Origin: Armatimonadota bacterium | GTDB taxonomy: Bacteria; Armatimonadota; Armatimonadia; Armatimonadales; Armatimonadaceae | Direction of reading: 5' to 3' | Length of the DNA: 33,747 nucleotides | Assembly (NCBI GenBank): GCA_026392155.1 | Contig: JAPLCP010000154.1 | Coordinates: 1-33,747 of the forward strand | In this document: in pieces, positions 1 to 8,090 of the stretch | Numbering within the stretch: position 1 is the stretch's first letter | How the letters are laid out: each line of letters opens with the position of its first letter | Made by a program: the position numbers and the translations under genes | The notes under the pieces: model-generated | The model's input: only the letters and a program-made list of their open reading frames with translations | What the model was told of the DNA's origin: nothing | Database searches by the model: none

Positions 1-996
1 CGCTGTGGCGTGCTGGGCAACCCGACCGACATGTACGGCGGCTCTGTAATCTCTTGTTCTCTCTCCGAGCGTGCGACCTGCACCCTTTCTGACACCGACT
101 CGGCGGCGCTGATCTTAGAAGCCGATAATGGCGAGCGACAAGTTATCGCGAGCAGGGCCGACCTCGAGCCTTCGAAAGAGCTCCCGCGCTTGGACTTGGC
201 GAAGGCCGTGCTGAGGGGCATGGGGATTGATCCGGGGGAAGCGCACTTTCACCTCACGACCAGCACGGAGATTCCCATGCAGGCAGGACTGGCAGGCTCG
301 ACGGCGCTCATGGCCGCGGTTTATGGTGCGGTGTCCCAGAAAATCGGGCGGGTGGAGCACAAGCACGCCATCGCCGCCGCGATCCGCAAGATCGAGTACG
401 AGATTCTCGGAGTGATCTGTGGGTTTCAGGACCAGCACATGGCGGTCTTTGGCGGCCTGAACTACATGGACTTCCGCGACAAAGGCAGCCATATCGCCAT
501 GGATGCCCAACCCTACGCCACCGTGGAGCCGCTGATGGACTTGGTGCCACACGCGGACTCCTTGCCGTTTGTGCTAGCGCACACGGGGGTCAAGCATCAC
601 TCAGGGGCGGCCCACAAGCCCGTGCGGCAGCGCTGGCTCGACAACGACCCCGAGGTGCGTGAGCTTTATGATGTCTTAGTGCCCAAGCTCGCCCGTGACG
701 GCAAGAAAGCCTTGCTGGAGGGCGACTGGGAGGCCATTGCAGCGCTCATGAACCAGAACCAAGAAGTCCAGTTTCGCCTCGGGGCCAGCGGCGCGGCGGT
801 GGATAAGCTCGTGGAAGTGGCGCTGGCAAACGGGGCCATCGGGGCCAAGCTCGCCGGAGCGGGCCAAGGCGGGACGGTACTGTGTCTCACCTTCGAGCCC
901 GAGCGTACCATCGCCGCCCTCAAAGACGCCGGTGCGGGCCGGATCATCCGCCCCGTGCCGGCGGAGGGGCTCACCGTGACGGAGTCCAGGTCGTGA
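1..996 (+). CDS. GHMP-family sugar kinase, glucuronokinase-like (5' partial)
   Basis: The reading frame is open to the first base of the window, so the N-terminus is missing. Three GHMP kinase motifs are visible. The first is an N-terminal LGNPTDMYGG, matching the LGNPSD-type motif of glucuronokinases. The second is the phosphate-binding IPMQAGLAGSTAL loop, about residues 88-100 counted from base 10. The third is a C-terminal GAKLAGAGQGGTV at about 278-290. A central GFQDQHMAVFGG followed by NYMDF resembles the GLQDR...GGLVYMDF stretch of plant glucuronokinases, so an ATP-dependent uronate or sugar 1-kinase is the best reading. Family membership is secure; the substrate is inferred. The last 26 bases overlap the 3' end of the convergent GH30 gene, and no terminator is seen between them. 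Confidence 0.85.
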   Translation, partial: RCGVLGNPTDMYGGSVISCSLSERATCTLSDTDSAALILEADNGERQVIASRADLEPSKELPRLDLAKAVLRGMGIDPGEAHFHLTTSTEIPMQAGLAGSTALMAAVYGAVSQKIGRVEHKHAIAAAIRKIEYEILGVICGFQDQHMAVFGGLNYMDFRDKGSHIAMDAQPYATVEPLMDLVPHADSLPFVLAHTGVKHHSGAAHKPVRQRWLDNDPEVRELYDVLVPKLARDGKKALLEGDWEAIAALMNQNQEVQFRLGASGAAVDKLVEVALANGAIGAKLAGAGQGGTVLCLTFEPERTIAALKDAGAGRIIRPVPAEGLTVTESRS

Positions 997-2311
997 TGGA
1001 GTAGGGCTCAGCAAGGAGTCGTTCTCCGGGGGCAAGCTCCTCGCCGGGCACAAGGTCGCGGCTACCGTCGGTGATGTGCGGCGTGAGAGCATAGCTCTCG
1101 GAGAGCTCCAAAGTGCGTTCCTGGTCGGTGGTATTTATGGCAACCAGGGCAAGCTGCTCGCCGGCCGGGTCGCACCAGGCAGAGACATAGAGCCCGTCGG
1201 CTTCGGTGGGAGTGACAAAGATACGTCGCCAGCCGGGGCGGAGAAAGCGCGCGAAGTTTCCCAGTGCCCAGAGGGTCTTGCTGGGTGAGATCGCCTCGTT
1301 GTCTCCGAGATAGATCAAGCCGTCTTTGTAGTCATACGGCGAGAGGGCGAGCCACCAGAACCAAGCACTGGCATCGGCGTGGACAAAGTCCTGGTGCATC
1401 ATTCGAGCAACTCGTAGCGACAGCTCCATTCCTAAGTCGCGCCCCGGCTCCATAACACAGACCTCGGACTGCCAGAAGCGCCCACCCGGCACGTGCTGGG
1501 CAATGGCACGACGAACGGCCTCACGAATCCGACGGCTCTCCTCGGGTGGATCGTAGCTCCAGTAGCCGTGGCCACAGAGCTTTCCCTCACAGACCACTGC
1601 CAGCGCCTCCGCTTGGCCGTCGATTAAAAAGCGCAAGTCAGCAGCCTCGGGCAGGTCTAGCTCGATGGCGAGGCTCCTGCGGTCGAGCTCCAAGCGGAGC
1701 GTGTGAGCCAGCGCGAGAATATCCGAGTTACTGAAGCGACAGCCCTCTTGGGTGGCATCTTCCCAGGCCCACTGCGGCTCATTGACCGGGCTGAGCGCTG
1801 TAAACGGAAGCCCCACGCGCTCAAAGTGCTCGACCACCTCCGCGAGAAACGCTGCAAAGGCAGGCTCCGCGCCGGGCTTGAGGTTGGTGGTGAGCGCTTT
1901 CTGGCTCTCGCTCTTATCGTGGGTGGCACGCCCGTTTTGGGTCAGCCAAAGGGGAGGGCTATTGGCAAAGGCAACCCGGCACGATGCGCCACGCTCGGCT
2001 GCGGCACGGAGAAACCACTGCTGGCCTTCGTGGCAGCTGGGATCGAAGGCCGACTCGGCGGTTCGTTTAAAGCACTTTGGGTGTCGCCACGGATCTAGGG
2101 GGCTCTCTTCCGCCCACGCCCCACCCGCCCCAATATTAAAGCGTACGCCCGAGAGCCCCGCGCCACGCTCTGGGCAAAAAAGCAAGTCGGCGAGCTGGGT
2201 TTTCGCCGCCTCACTCCAAGTTTCTCCGACGGGGTCGCCGCTCCAGGCAAGCGATGCTCCAATGCCTTCCAGTGTCTGAAAGTGCTGGCTAGGGTCAAGA
2301 ATAAGCTTCAT
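971..2311 (-). CDS. Glycoside hydrolase family 30 enzyme
   Basis: This 446-residue protein has the GH30 pattern: an N-terminal GIGASLAWSG, NSPPLWLTQNG at about 117-127, LSPVNEPQWAWE with the likely acid/base Glu178, and WQSEVCVM with the likely nucleophile Glu283. A small beta domain follows at about 350-446. GH30 enzymes cleave beta-glucans, beta-1,6-galactans, xylans or glucosylceramides; the specificity cannot be told from sequence alone. No signal peptide is seen, so it is probably cytoplasmic or exported by an unusual route. Its ATG overlaps the TGA of the upstream FG-GAP gene (ATGA), which indicates translational coupling. It is the last gene of the lacI-led operon. Confidence 0.88.
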   Translation of the reverse strand: MKLILDPSQHFQTLEGIGASLAWSGDPVGETWSEAAKTQLADLLFCPERGAGLSGVRFNIGAGGAWAEESPLDPWRHPKCFKRTAESAFDPSCHEGQQWFLRAAAERGASCRVAFANSPPLWLTQNGRATHDKSESQKALTTNLKPGAEPAFAAFLAEVVEHFERVGLPFTALSPVNEPQWAWEDATQEGCRFSNSDILALAHTLRLELDRRSLAIELDLPEAADLRFLIDGQAEALAVVCEGKLCGHGYWSYDPPEESRRIREAVRRAIAQHVPGGRFWQSEVCVMEPGRDLGMELSLRVARMMHQDFVHADASAWFWWLALSPYDYKDGLIYLGDNEAISPSKTLWALGNFARFLRPGWRRIFVTPTEADGLYVSAWCDPAGEQLALVAINTTDQERTLELSESYALTPHITDGSRDLVPGEELAPGERLLAEPYSITTWTPSR

Positions 2312-4020
2312 GGAGTTTCTTTGAGAATGTGATATTGGTTGGTAGCAAGCCCGGTCACCGTCTGAGTCTTTCCGGAGGGCCAGCGGACCGTGAGAGACTC
2401 CGCTTTCTCTGTCTGGCCAAGGCCAAAGTGAACCCGTGGATCGCTACTGGAGAGATATGAGCCATCGGCGTGGCAGTGACGCACGATCTTTTTACCGCCA
2501 GCCGTGAGCGTGAGCACCGCACCGTAGCCGCTAGGATTGGAGCGCGTTCCGATGAGCTTCACTCCCAGCCAGTTGCCCTTTATCGTAGACTCATTGTGGA
2601 GGAGTAAAGGCTTGCCTTCACTATCGGCGATGAGCAGATCGACACGGCCGTCGTTGTCAAAATCGCCCGTCGCTAAGCCGCGTCCGACAATGGGCTTTTG
2701 CAGTGCCTCCCCGGCTTGCTTCGAGAGATCCGCAAAACCTGCCTGTCCGCCTTGTTTGGCGAGATTATGCAGCAAGAGAGTGGGCTGCCGGTAGGTTTGC
2801 ACCGTATCAATCTGCTCGATATTGTCTTGGACATGGCCATTGGCGAGCGCTAAGTCTAGCCAGCCATCGTTGTCCGCATCGAAGAACTTACACCCAAAAG
2901 TCACATAAGGCGAGGCCGCGGGGCTTGTGTGAGCACTGTAGGCCACATCGGTAAACAGACCACCGCCTTCGTTTTTATAGAGAGACTTGGCCTCGTTGGC
3001 ATAGGTGGCGACAAAGAGATCGAGGAGTCCGTCGTTGTCGAAATCGCCCCAGTCCGTGCCCATGCCGCCGTGCACATTGCCCTCACGGTCGGTGTGGGTT
3101 CCGGCACGCCGGGCGACATTGACAAACGGCGCGTTCTGCTTGGTGAAGAGATCGCCCTCTAGCTCATCGTTGGCCAGAGAGATGGCTTGCTGACCGGAGC
3201 TATCAAAGTCCGCTGCCGCGATCCCGAGGGTTCGTCCCATCGCACGGGCGAAGCCGCTGCTGGCCGTTGCCTCGGTAAAGACTCCCTTGCCCTGGTTGCG
3301 AAAGAAAGTGGGCTTGAGGGGCGGATAGTAGCGTGGGGGACAGGCGGTTAAGATCGGCTTGCCTTGTTTATCACGCACCGAGCAGAGCTCTTGCGTGTTG
3401 TAGTCGGCTCCAAACTTGGCGTAGTTGCCCACGATCAGATCCAGCCGTCCGGAGCCGCGCTGTGTCTCGACAAAGGCGCAGGCGGTTCCCCACGGCTGCG
3501 CGGTGAGTCCTGACGCCACCGTGACATCGGTAAAGCGCTCTCCCCGCTGGTTGTGAAGCAGAGCGCCGCCTTTGTAGGCAGAGAGGTAGAGATCCTCAAA
3601 GCCATCGCCGTCGTAGTCGCCCACCGCGCAGCCACTAAACTGCCCTGTGAGTGTGGGCAGAGCCGTGGCGGAGACATCGGTAAACGCGCCTTTGCCAGCT
3701 CCCTGAAAGAGACCCGGCTTCTCGCCCACCAGCAGGATATCTAAGTTGCCATCGCGGTTGTAATCGAGAAATGCCACTCCATTGCCAATTAAAGGCAGAG
3801 CGCTGAGCGGGCGCTTCCCTGAGATTGTCCAGGTGTAGCGGAGCCCTGCCTGCGCCGCCACATCCACAAAGCGAATGGGCGAGACAGGCGGGGGCGTCGG
3901 GCCTGAGGGCGTCGTTTGGCAGCCGAGTAGCACCAAAAGCCCTACTAGACCAAAAGCGTAGGGGCAGCGCAGGTTAGCGACCGCCTTGCCCTGCTTGACC
4001 CGCCTGCGGGTTGCCTCCAT
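2308..4020 (-). CDS. FG-GAP/VCBS repeat and ASPIC-UnbV domain lipoprotein (CRTAC1-like)
   Basis: Counted from the ATG at 4020 the protein has 570 residues. An N-terminal hydrophobic stretch ends in LLVLLGC (Cys34), a lipobox, so it is probably anchored in a membrane. Five calcium-binding-type repeat loops are visible: DYNRDGNLDI, DYDGDGFEDL, DFDNDGLLDL, DADNDGWLDL and DFDNDGRVDL. The C-terminal part carries the ASPIC-UnbV domain (NWLGVKLIGTRSN...YGAV, then HFGLGQ and RWPSG). The frame is open back to 4116, but that extension lies across the preceding small lipoprotein gene and looks non-coding. A CTG at 3972, one base after the upstream stop and preceded by AAGGCGG, would give a shorter, more typical signal peptide. 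Such proteins often accompany TPR proteins, as here. The molecular function is unknown; a surface binding role is inferred. Confidence 0.82.
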   Translation of the reverse strand: MEATRRRVKQGKAVANLRCPYAFGLVGLLVLLGCQTTPSGPTPPPVSPIRFVDVAAQAGLRYTWTISGKRPLSALPLIGNGVAFLDYNRDGNLDILLVGEKPGLFQGAGKGAFTDVSATALPTLTGQFSGCAVGDYDGDGFEDLYLSAYKGGALLHNQRGERFTDVTVASGLTAQPWGTACAFVETQRGSGRLDLIVGNYAKFGADYNTQELCSVRDKQGKPILTACPPRYYPPLKPTFFRNQGKGVFTEATASSGFARAMGRTLGIAAADFDSSGQQAISLANDELEGDLFTKQNAPFVNVARRAGTHTDREGNVHGGMGTDWGDFDNDGLLDLFVATYANEAKSLYKNEGGGLFTDVAYSAHTSPAASPYVTFGCKFFDADNDGWLDLALANGHVQDNIEQIDTVQTYRQPTLLLHNLAKQGGQAGFADLSKQAGEALQKPIVGRGLATGDFDNDGRVDLLIADSEGKPLLLHNESTIKGNWLGVKLIGTRSNPSGYGAVLTLTAGGKKIVRHCHADGSYLSSSDPRVHFGLGQTEKAESLTVRWPSGKTQTVTGLATNQYHILKETP

Positions 4021-4183
4021 TCTGCCGCATGTACTGCATCCCTGCGGCCTGGCCCGGTGCCATCTTGGGAACAGGTGTCCCGGTGGGCTTGGGGGCCTCC
4101 GTCTTGGTGCAGCCAACGCTAAGCAGAGTGGCGAGTACGGCGAAAACGAGTGTCAGGGTGAGGGTTTTGGTTTGATTTTTCAT
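3974..4183 (-). CDS. Small lipoprotein of unknown function
   Basis: This 69-residue protein has a lysine-containing start, a hydrophobic core and the lipobox LLSVGC with Cys25. After it comes a Pro/Gly/Gln-rich tail without recognisable domains, ending in a glycine-rich QAGQAGQGG run. It lies 23 bases after the TPR gene and overlaps the proposed start of the FG-GAP gene by 47 bases, so it belongs to the same operon. No good Shine-Dalgarno sequence is seen. The role is unknown. It could be a small partner of the neighbouring surface proteins, as the 40-residue secreted peptide may be for the second DUF1559 gene at 18932. Confidence 0.7.
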   Translation of the reverse strand: MKNQTKTLTLTLVFAVLATLLSVGCTKTEAPKPTGTPVPKMAPGQAAGMQYMRQNGGNPQAGQAGQGGR

Positions 4184-4206
4184 AATTTTTAGAGTCTTGA
4201 CTTTCT

Positions 4207-6108
4207 TTAGAGAGTAAGGCGGCGTAGCTGCTCTTGTGCGAGCTTTGCCACCGTGGAGTTCGCGCCTCCGAGGGCGATCGCTTGCTGGAAAAACGATTGC
4301 GCCGCTTTTTTATCGCGGCGCTGAAGTGCCAGCAGGCCGTAGCCTAGCGGAAGAATCGGAGCTGCGCTGGGGTCAGCGGCGGCATTACTAAAAAGCTGCT
4401 CGATCTGTGCCAGAGCCTCTTGTGAGAGTGACCCCGGTTTCTTGAGCAAGACAATTGCGAGCAGTGCACTTCCGATTCCCTCGTTGGGAATCAGTGCCAA
4501 AAGGCGCTGGCCGGTCTCCTGCGCCGCGCTATCGTCCCCGCGCTGCACCTGGAGCTGGAGCAAGAGGCGCAGGCTCGCCGTGTGCTCTGGATCGGCTTTG
4601 AGCGCTTGCGTGAGCTGCTGCTCGGCGTCTTGCGGTGTAGATGCTTCGAGCGCTTTCTTATAGCAGAGAAGTGGGGGAGTTGGGTGCGCGGCAAGCTGTC
4701 TCTTAGCTGCCTCCATGCGCTTCTCAAAGGGCGCAAAGCGTGTGGCATCACCACCGGAAGCCGCAAAGTAGGCGATACTCGCTTCGTGCAAGCGTCCCTG
4801 TGCGAGCTGAGCATTGCCGAGCGCCTCGTGGGCCTGAGGGTTATTGGGCGCTTGTTGTGTGGCCTGAAGCGCAAGAGGCACTGCCACGCCTGCCTGACCG
4901 GCACCGGTGAGGAGCTCGGCGGCTCTTGTCAGTATTACAGGTGAGTCGGGGCGCTCGCGGGAGGCGATGGCCAGCTCACGGATACAGTCATTTACCGCTC
5001 CGACGGAGGCAAGAAGCTGTGCCATCTTGGTGTGGGCCTCGCGATTGGTTGGGTTCACTCGGAGCTCATTTTCCAGCGCAGTTCGCGCCGCAATGCGCTG
5101 CTGTCGCCGCTCTGTCTCCTGTGCCCAGTACGCGGCATCCGAAGAGCGCCCTAGGCGCTGGTAGGCCCCTCGTAGCTCCTGAGCCGCCACCGGGTCACCC
5201 AGTGCAAGCTTCGTCGCTTTTTCAAGAGATAAAATCGCCTGCTCATGCTTGTTATTCTGGAGAAGGCAGCGCCCTAGAAGCAGGTTTGCGGAGGCGCTCT
5301 CGGGCGCTAGTGTCACGGCTTGGCGCAGAGATGCCTCGGCAGTAGCACCTTCGCCGGACTGGAGCAAAAACGCGCCGTATTTTTCGTGGCAGAGAGGGTT
5401 CTGGGGAGCGAGTGCGAGTGCCTTTAAGAACTCCGCTCGCGCCTCTTGTGGGGCTTCTGTCACCTGAAGAGTGGCAAGCTGGAGATGGTCTAGGGCCGCG
5501 TTAGGGCGCAGAGCGAGTGCGCGGCGCAGGATGCTCTGGGCCTGTGTTTTCTCCCCAAGCTGAATCTGGACATTGGCCAGCATCGAGAGTGCCTGGGGGT
5601 AGTTTGGCTCCAAAGCGGCGGCTTTCTCAAGAGACATCCGGGCCGCTTCTATACTTTTTTGGGTGTAGTGGAACGTCCCGAGGAGATAGTGGGCTGCAGC
5701 AAGCTTGGGGTGCGTCGCGACAAACTCGGTGAGCTGTCCGTAGGCCACGGAGACTTTCCCCGTTGCCAGAAGTGAGCGTGTCCACTGCTCACGCAGGCGT
5801 GGTGAGCTGGGATCGAGACTGACTCCTCGCTCCAGCACGCCGACAGCCTGCTCAAACTTTCCCGCATCGCACAGGCGCCGTCCTAGCCAGTAGATATAGA
5901 CGGGATCGTTGGTCTGCGTGGTTTGCTTGCTGAGCAGTGCCGATAAAGAGGCCGGGCGATACTGTCGGTCTTTGTAGCTGCCCGTGTAGGGGATTGCAAG
6001 CGCAGCCAGTATTCCTAGCAACGCAAGCAATGCAAAGAGGGCGGAGGAAATTTTCCTCCGCCCGGAGTGATGTCTCTCTGGCCTAGTTGTGGTTGTGCCA
6101 GATGTCAT
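4207..6108 (-). CDS. Membrane-anchored tetratricopeptide repeat protein
   Basis: The 633-residue protein begins with a basic stretch (RRK at 17-19) and one membrane segment at about 22-40, followed by some 550 residues of TPR-like helical pairs. Typical signatures include [36 protein letters not shown] and [21 protein letters not shown] arrays act as protein-binding scaffolds, and this one should face the outside of the inner membrane. The ATG lies inside the end of the DUF1559 gene (26-base overlap), suggesting coupled translation. A 12-bp-arm hairpin (6039-6063) falls in its first 25 codons and may limit its expression. TPR plus FG-GAP/ASPIC proteins are a recurring pair, which supports a shared complex, although this is inferred. 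Confidence 0.85.
   Translation of the reverse strand: MTSGTTTTRPERHHSGRRKISSALFALLALLGILAALAIPYTGSYKDRQYRPASLSALLSKQTTQTNDPVYIYWLGRRLCDAGKFEQAVGVLERGVSLDPSSPRLREQWTRSLLATGKVSVAYGQLTEFVATHPKLAAAHYLLGTFHYTQKSIEAARMSLEKAAALEPNYPQALSMLANVQIQLGEKTQAQSILRRALALRPNAALDHLQLATLQVTEAPQEARAEFLKALALAPQNPLCHEKYGAFLLQSGEGATAEASLRQAVTLAPESASANLLLGRCLLQNNKHEQAILSLEKATKLALGDPVAAQELRGAYQRLGRSSDAAYWAQETERRQQRIAARTALENELRVNPTNREAHTKMAQLLASVGAVNDCIRELAIASRERPDSPVILTRAAELLTGAGQAGVAVPLALQATQQAPNNPQAHEALGNAQLAQGRLHEASIAYFAASGGDATRFAPFEKRMEAAKRQLAAHPTPPLLCYKKALEASTPQDAEQQLTQALKADPEHTASLRLLLQLQVQRGDDSAAQETGQRLLALIPNEGIGSALLAIVLLKKPGSLSQEALAQIEQLFSNAAADPSAAPILPLGYGLLALQRRDKKAAQSFFQQAIALGGANSTVAKLAQEQLRRLTL
6039..6063 (-). 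repeat. 25-bp perfect palindrome (12-bp arms), possible attenuator
   Basis: Bases 6039-6050 and 6052-6063 are perfect reverse complements around one central base; the arm on the minus strand reads GGGCGGAGGAAA. It lies 20 bases after the stop of the DUF1559 gene, inside the first codons of the TPR gene, and is followed on the minus strand by the short T-containing stretch TCTTTGC. In RNA it would form a very stable stem. It may partly terminate transcription or protect the 3' end of the pseudopilin message, making the pilin more abundant than the downstream products. The inverted repeat is seen directly; the function is inferred. Confidence 0.6.
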
Positions 6109-6961
6109 CGGCGGAACCGATCCTTGCCGTCAGTGTGTTGGGGCCGACGGCTTTTGCATGGCCATCAGCAAACATCACGTTACAGCGCTGCGAGTGGCGG
6201 AAGTCAGGGCGACGGCGTCGCTGGTAGTCGCCGTTGCCTTGCCCGGCAAACCCACCGGGGATGTCGAAGTCCCAGCCCGTGGTCTGATTGGGCTTGTTGC
6301 TCCATAGGAGTGGCTGGAAGGTGAAAGGCCCACAGGAAGCCTGAACGGGGTTATTGGGGTCGCACCATGCCTGGTCCGCCGCGCGGGCAATATTGGCATC
6401 ACCATTGGCTCCCACCACGGCTGTCTCAGCGAAAGCGACCAGGTTCGCGGGAGCAATCAGAGTGGCTTGGGAAACGCCTCCAAACCCTTGAAGCCCCGCG
6501 GGAAGCCCCGTGTTCCAAGGGGTATTGAGCTGGGTCTTGTTGATAGAGTAGCCGATACCAACTTGGCCACCCGGTATGGGCTGACCATTGGCATCAATCG
6601 CAGGGCGGAACGAGGGGCAGACGAGCACCGAGTTCCCTCCGACAGCACCATCAACAAACTGGGTGTTGCTCGCTCCGTATTTTTGAAGATAGGGGCCAAG
6701 TCCGACGGTCCACATCGTGCCTCCCCAGCTGGCGCCATCCCACATGTACCCTAGTGGATAGACCTCGTCATAGTCTTGAATGTACTGCATGGTGGCAAGA
6801 CCGATGTTGCGCATGTTCGACATACAGGCAATCGCACGGGCTTTCTCGCGTGCTTGTGCGAAGACGGGGAAGAGAATGGCTGCAAGGATTGCAATTATGG
6901 CAATAACCACAAGTAGCTCGATAAGTGTGAAGTTTCGACGGATACTTCGTTGATTTTTCAT
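6083..6961 (-). CDS. DUF1559 pseudopilin-like protein with prepilin-type N-terminus
   Basis: The 292-residue protein starts with a short basic leader, then the type IV pilin/pseudopilin methylation motif [20 protein letters not shown], which forms the membrane and assembly helix. The following FAQAREKAR is typical of DUF1559 proteins. Near the C-terminus is the H-X9-DG signature ([17 protein letters not shown]). The residue before the expected cleavage point is Asn (RRN/FTLIE) instead of Gly. The gene starts 17 bases after the LacI-family gene and overlaps the TPR gene. DUF1559 proteins are abundant in Planctomycetes and Armatimonadota and are thought to be surface pilin-like proteins; the partner or substrate is unknown. 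Position behind a sugar-type repressor and ahead of a GH30 gene suggests a role in carbohydrate use. Confidence 0.9.
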   Translation of the reverse strand: MKNQRSIRRNFTLIELLVVIAIIAILAAILFPVFAQAREKARAIACMSNMRNIGLATMQYIQDYDEVYPLGYMWDGASWGGTMWTVGLGPYLQKYGASNTQFVDGAVGGNSVLVCPSFRPAIDANGQPIPGGQVGIGYSINKTQLNTPWNTGLPAGLQGFGGVSQATLIAPANLVAFAETAVVGANGDANIARAADQAWCDPNNPVQASCGPFTFQPLLWSNKPNQTTGWDFDIPGGFAGQGNGDYQRRRRPDFRHSQRCNVMFADGHAKAVGPNTLTARIGSADDIWHNHN

Positions 6962-6978
6962 AGATTCATCTCATAATG

Positions 6979-8037
6979 TCAGGGACCGGGTCTTCGATCT
7001 GTACTGAGAGTCGTCCCGGTCGGTACGGCTCCTAGCGTCGTTCCCACGAGAAGGGCTGTGGGAAGAAGTTGGATCAGGGGCAGCTCGCTCTCGCCACCGA
7101 GCTGCGCCACCATTCTGGCCACTGCCGCCTGTGCCAGAGCATCAATGTCTACTTTTACCGAAGTGACCACGTGCCCACTGATCGCGCCCCAGGGGAGGCC
7201 ATCGTAGCCCACCACGCTCAGGCGATCTGGGACGGCGATCCCGTGCTCGGTGCAGATGTCCAGAAGCTGGTAGGCAAGGCTATCTCGTGGGCAGAAAAAT
7301 GCTGTGGGAGCATCGTCTTTTTGCAAGAGCGCCCCGATCTCCCCTAAAAAATAAAGACAGTCCTCTTGTAGTGTCACTTTCAGAGCGGCAAGCTCTTTAC
7401 GCAGGAGCCCAAGCCGCTGGGGAAAGTTGGGGCTGTTGCTGTCGTCGTGGATCACCCCGATCCGATGGTGCCCTTGCGCAACGAGCTGTTCCGCCACAAG
7501 CCGCATGCTAGACTCCACATCGTCCGTTACCTGAGGAAGCGTTCCGTCGACCTGGCCCCCGATGAGCACCGTGGGAAGACGCGATTTCTTAAGGAGTGCT
7601 AAGAGAGGGTCGTTTACCTGTGGCGCGAAAAACAGAACGGCATCCGCAATTCCGCCATTTAAGTGCTGGTAGATCTGCTCCGGGGAGCGTGCAAAATCGC
7701 AGTGGATGAGCAGATCGTAGCCCTGACTGCCCGCAGCCCGCTCCAGCGCGGTGCACAGGGTGTTCATGTAGAGATCTTGCGGCGTGCGGGTGCGGTAGCC
7801 ATTGAAGAAGCTCAGAATATGGGTCTGACCACGCTGCATCGAGCGCACGAGCCGGTTGGGGGTGTAGTCTAGGTCTTGGGCCGCTTTTTGCACACGCGCC
7901 GTCACATCGGTGGAGATGCGGTACTGCGCAGATTTATCGCTCAGCGCCAGCGACGCCGTGGCGACGGAGACCCCCGCCTGGAGGGCAACATCTTCCAGAC
8001 GGACTCGGCGAGAGGCGGACTTTGCTACTCTGCTCAT
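6979..8037 (-). CDS. LacI-family transcriptional regulator
   Basis: The 352-residue protein has the classical order of the family. A helix-turn-helix lies at about 13-37 (VRLEDVALQAGVSVATASLAL), the hinge helix region (DYTPNRLVRSMQRG) at about 57-70, and a periplasmic-binding-protein-like effector domain at about 72-330. The effector domain contains VVGYDGLPWGAISGHVVTSV, a usual region of LacI C-terminal domains. It is the first gene of the operon and probably senses a sugar or oligosaccharide, perhaps one released by the GH30 product. A 20-bp palindrome at 8040-8059, directly before the ATG and across the predicted promoter, fits autoregulation and control of the whole operon. The leader would be very short and no Shine-Dalgarno sequence is present. 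Confidence 0.92.
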   Translation of the reverse strand: MSRVAKSASRRVRLEDVALQAGVSVATASLALSDKSAQYRISTDVTARVQKAAQDLDYTPNRLVRSMQRGQTHILSFFNGYRTRTPQDLYMNTLCTALERAAGSQGYDLLIHCDFARSPEQIYQHLNGGIADAVLFFAPQVNDPLLALLKKSRLPTVLIGGQVDGTLPQVTDDVESSMRLVAEQLVAQGHHRIGVIHDDSNSPNFPQRLGLLRKELAALKVTLQEDCLYFLGEIGALLQKDDAPTAFFCPRDSLAYQLLDICTEHGIAVPDRLSVVGYDGLPWGAISGHVVTSVKVDIDALAQAAVARMVAQLGGESELPLIQLLPTALLVGTTLGAVPTGTTLSTDRRPGP

Positions 8038-8039
8038 CT

Positions 8040-8059
8040 TTGCTAAAATAGTTTAGCAA
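8040..8059 (-). promoter_or_regulatory. LacI-type operator overlapping the operon promoter
   Basis: TTGCTAAA (8040-8047) and TTTAGCAA (8052-8059) form perfect 8-bp arms around ATAG, the size and symmetry expected for a LacI-family operator. On the minus strand a weak sigma70-type promoter overlaps it: TTGCAT at 8078-8073, a 17-bp spacer, then TAAACT at 8055-8050. A TATTTT box at 8050-8045, 7 bases before the ATG, is an alternative. A 10-bp direct repeat GCAAGCTTTT (8056-8065 and 8075-8084) is also present. Bound repressor here would block the promoter of its own operon. Confidence 0.65.
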
Positions 8060-8090
8060 GCTTTTTGATTTTATGCAAGCTTTTGTTTTT

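Noticed and set aside
2095-2298. Open frames on the opposite strand or other frames of the GH30, GGDEF, dehydratase and other large genes
   Set aside because: They have no start signals and no domain features, and they are explained by the composition of the real genes they overlap.
4021-4116. Extension of the FG-GAP gene to 4116
   Set aside because: The added residues are Pro/Arg-rich read-through of the small lipoprotein gene in another frame and would place the signal peptide far from the N-terminus.
8075-8084. The 10-bp direct repeat near lacI as a mobile element end or array
   Set aside because: There are only two copies, with no repeat array and no transposase; it is more likely part of the regulatory region.
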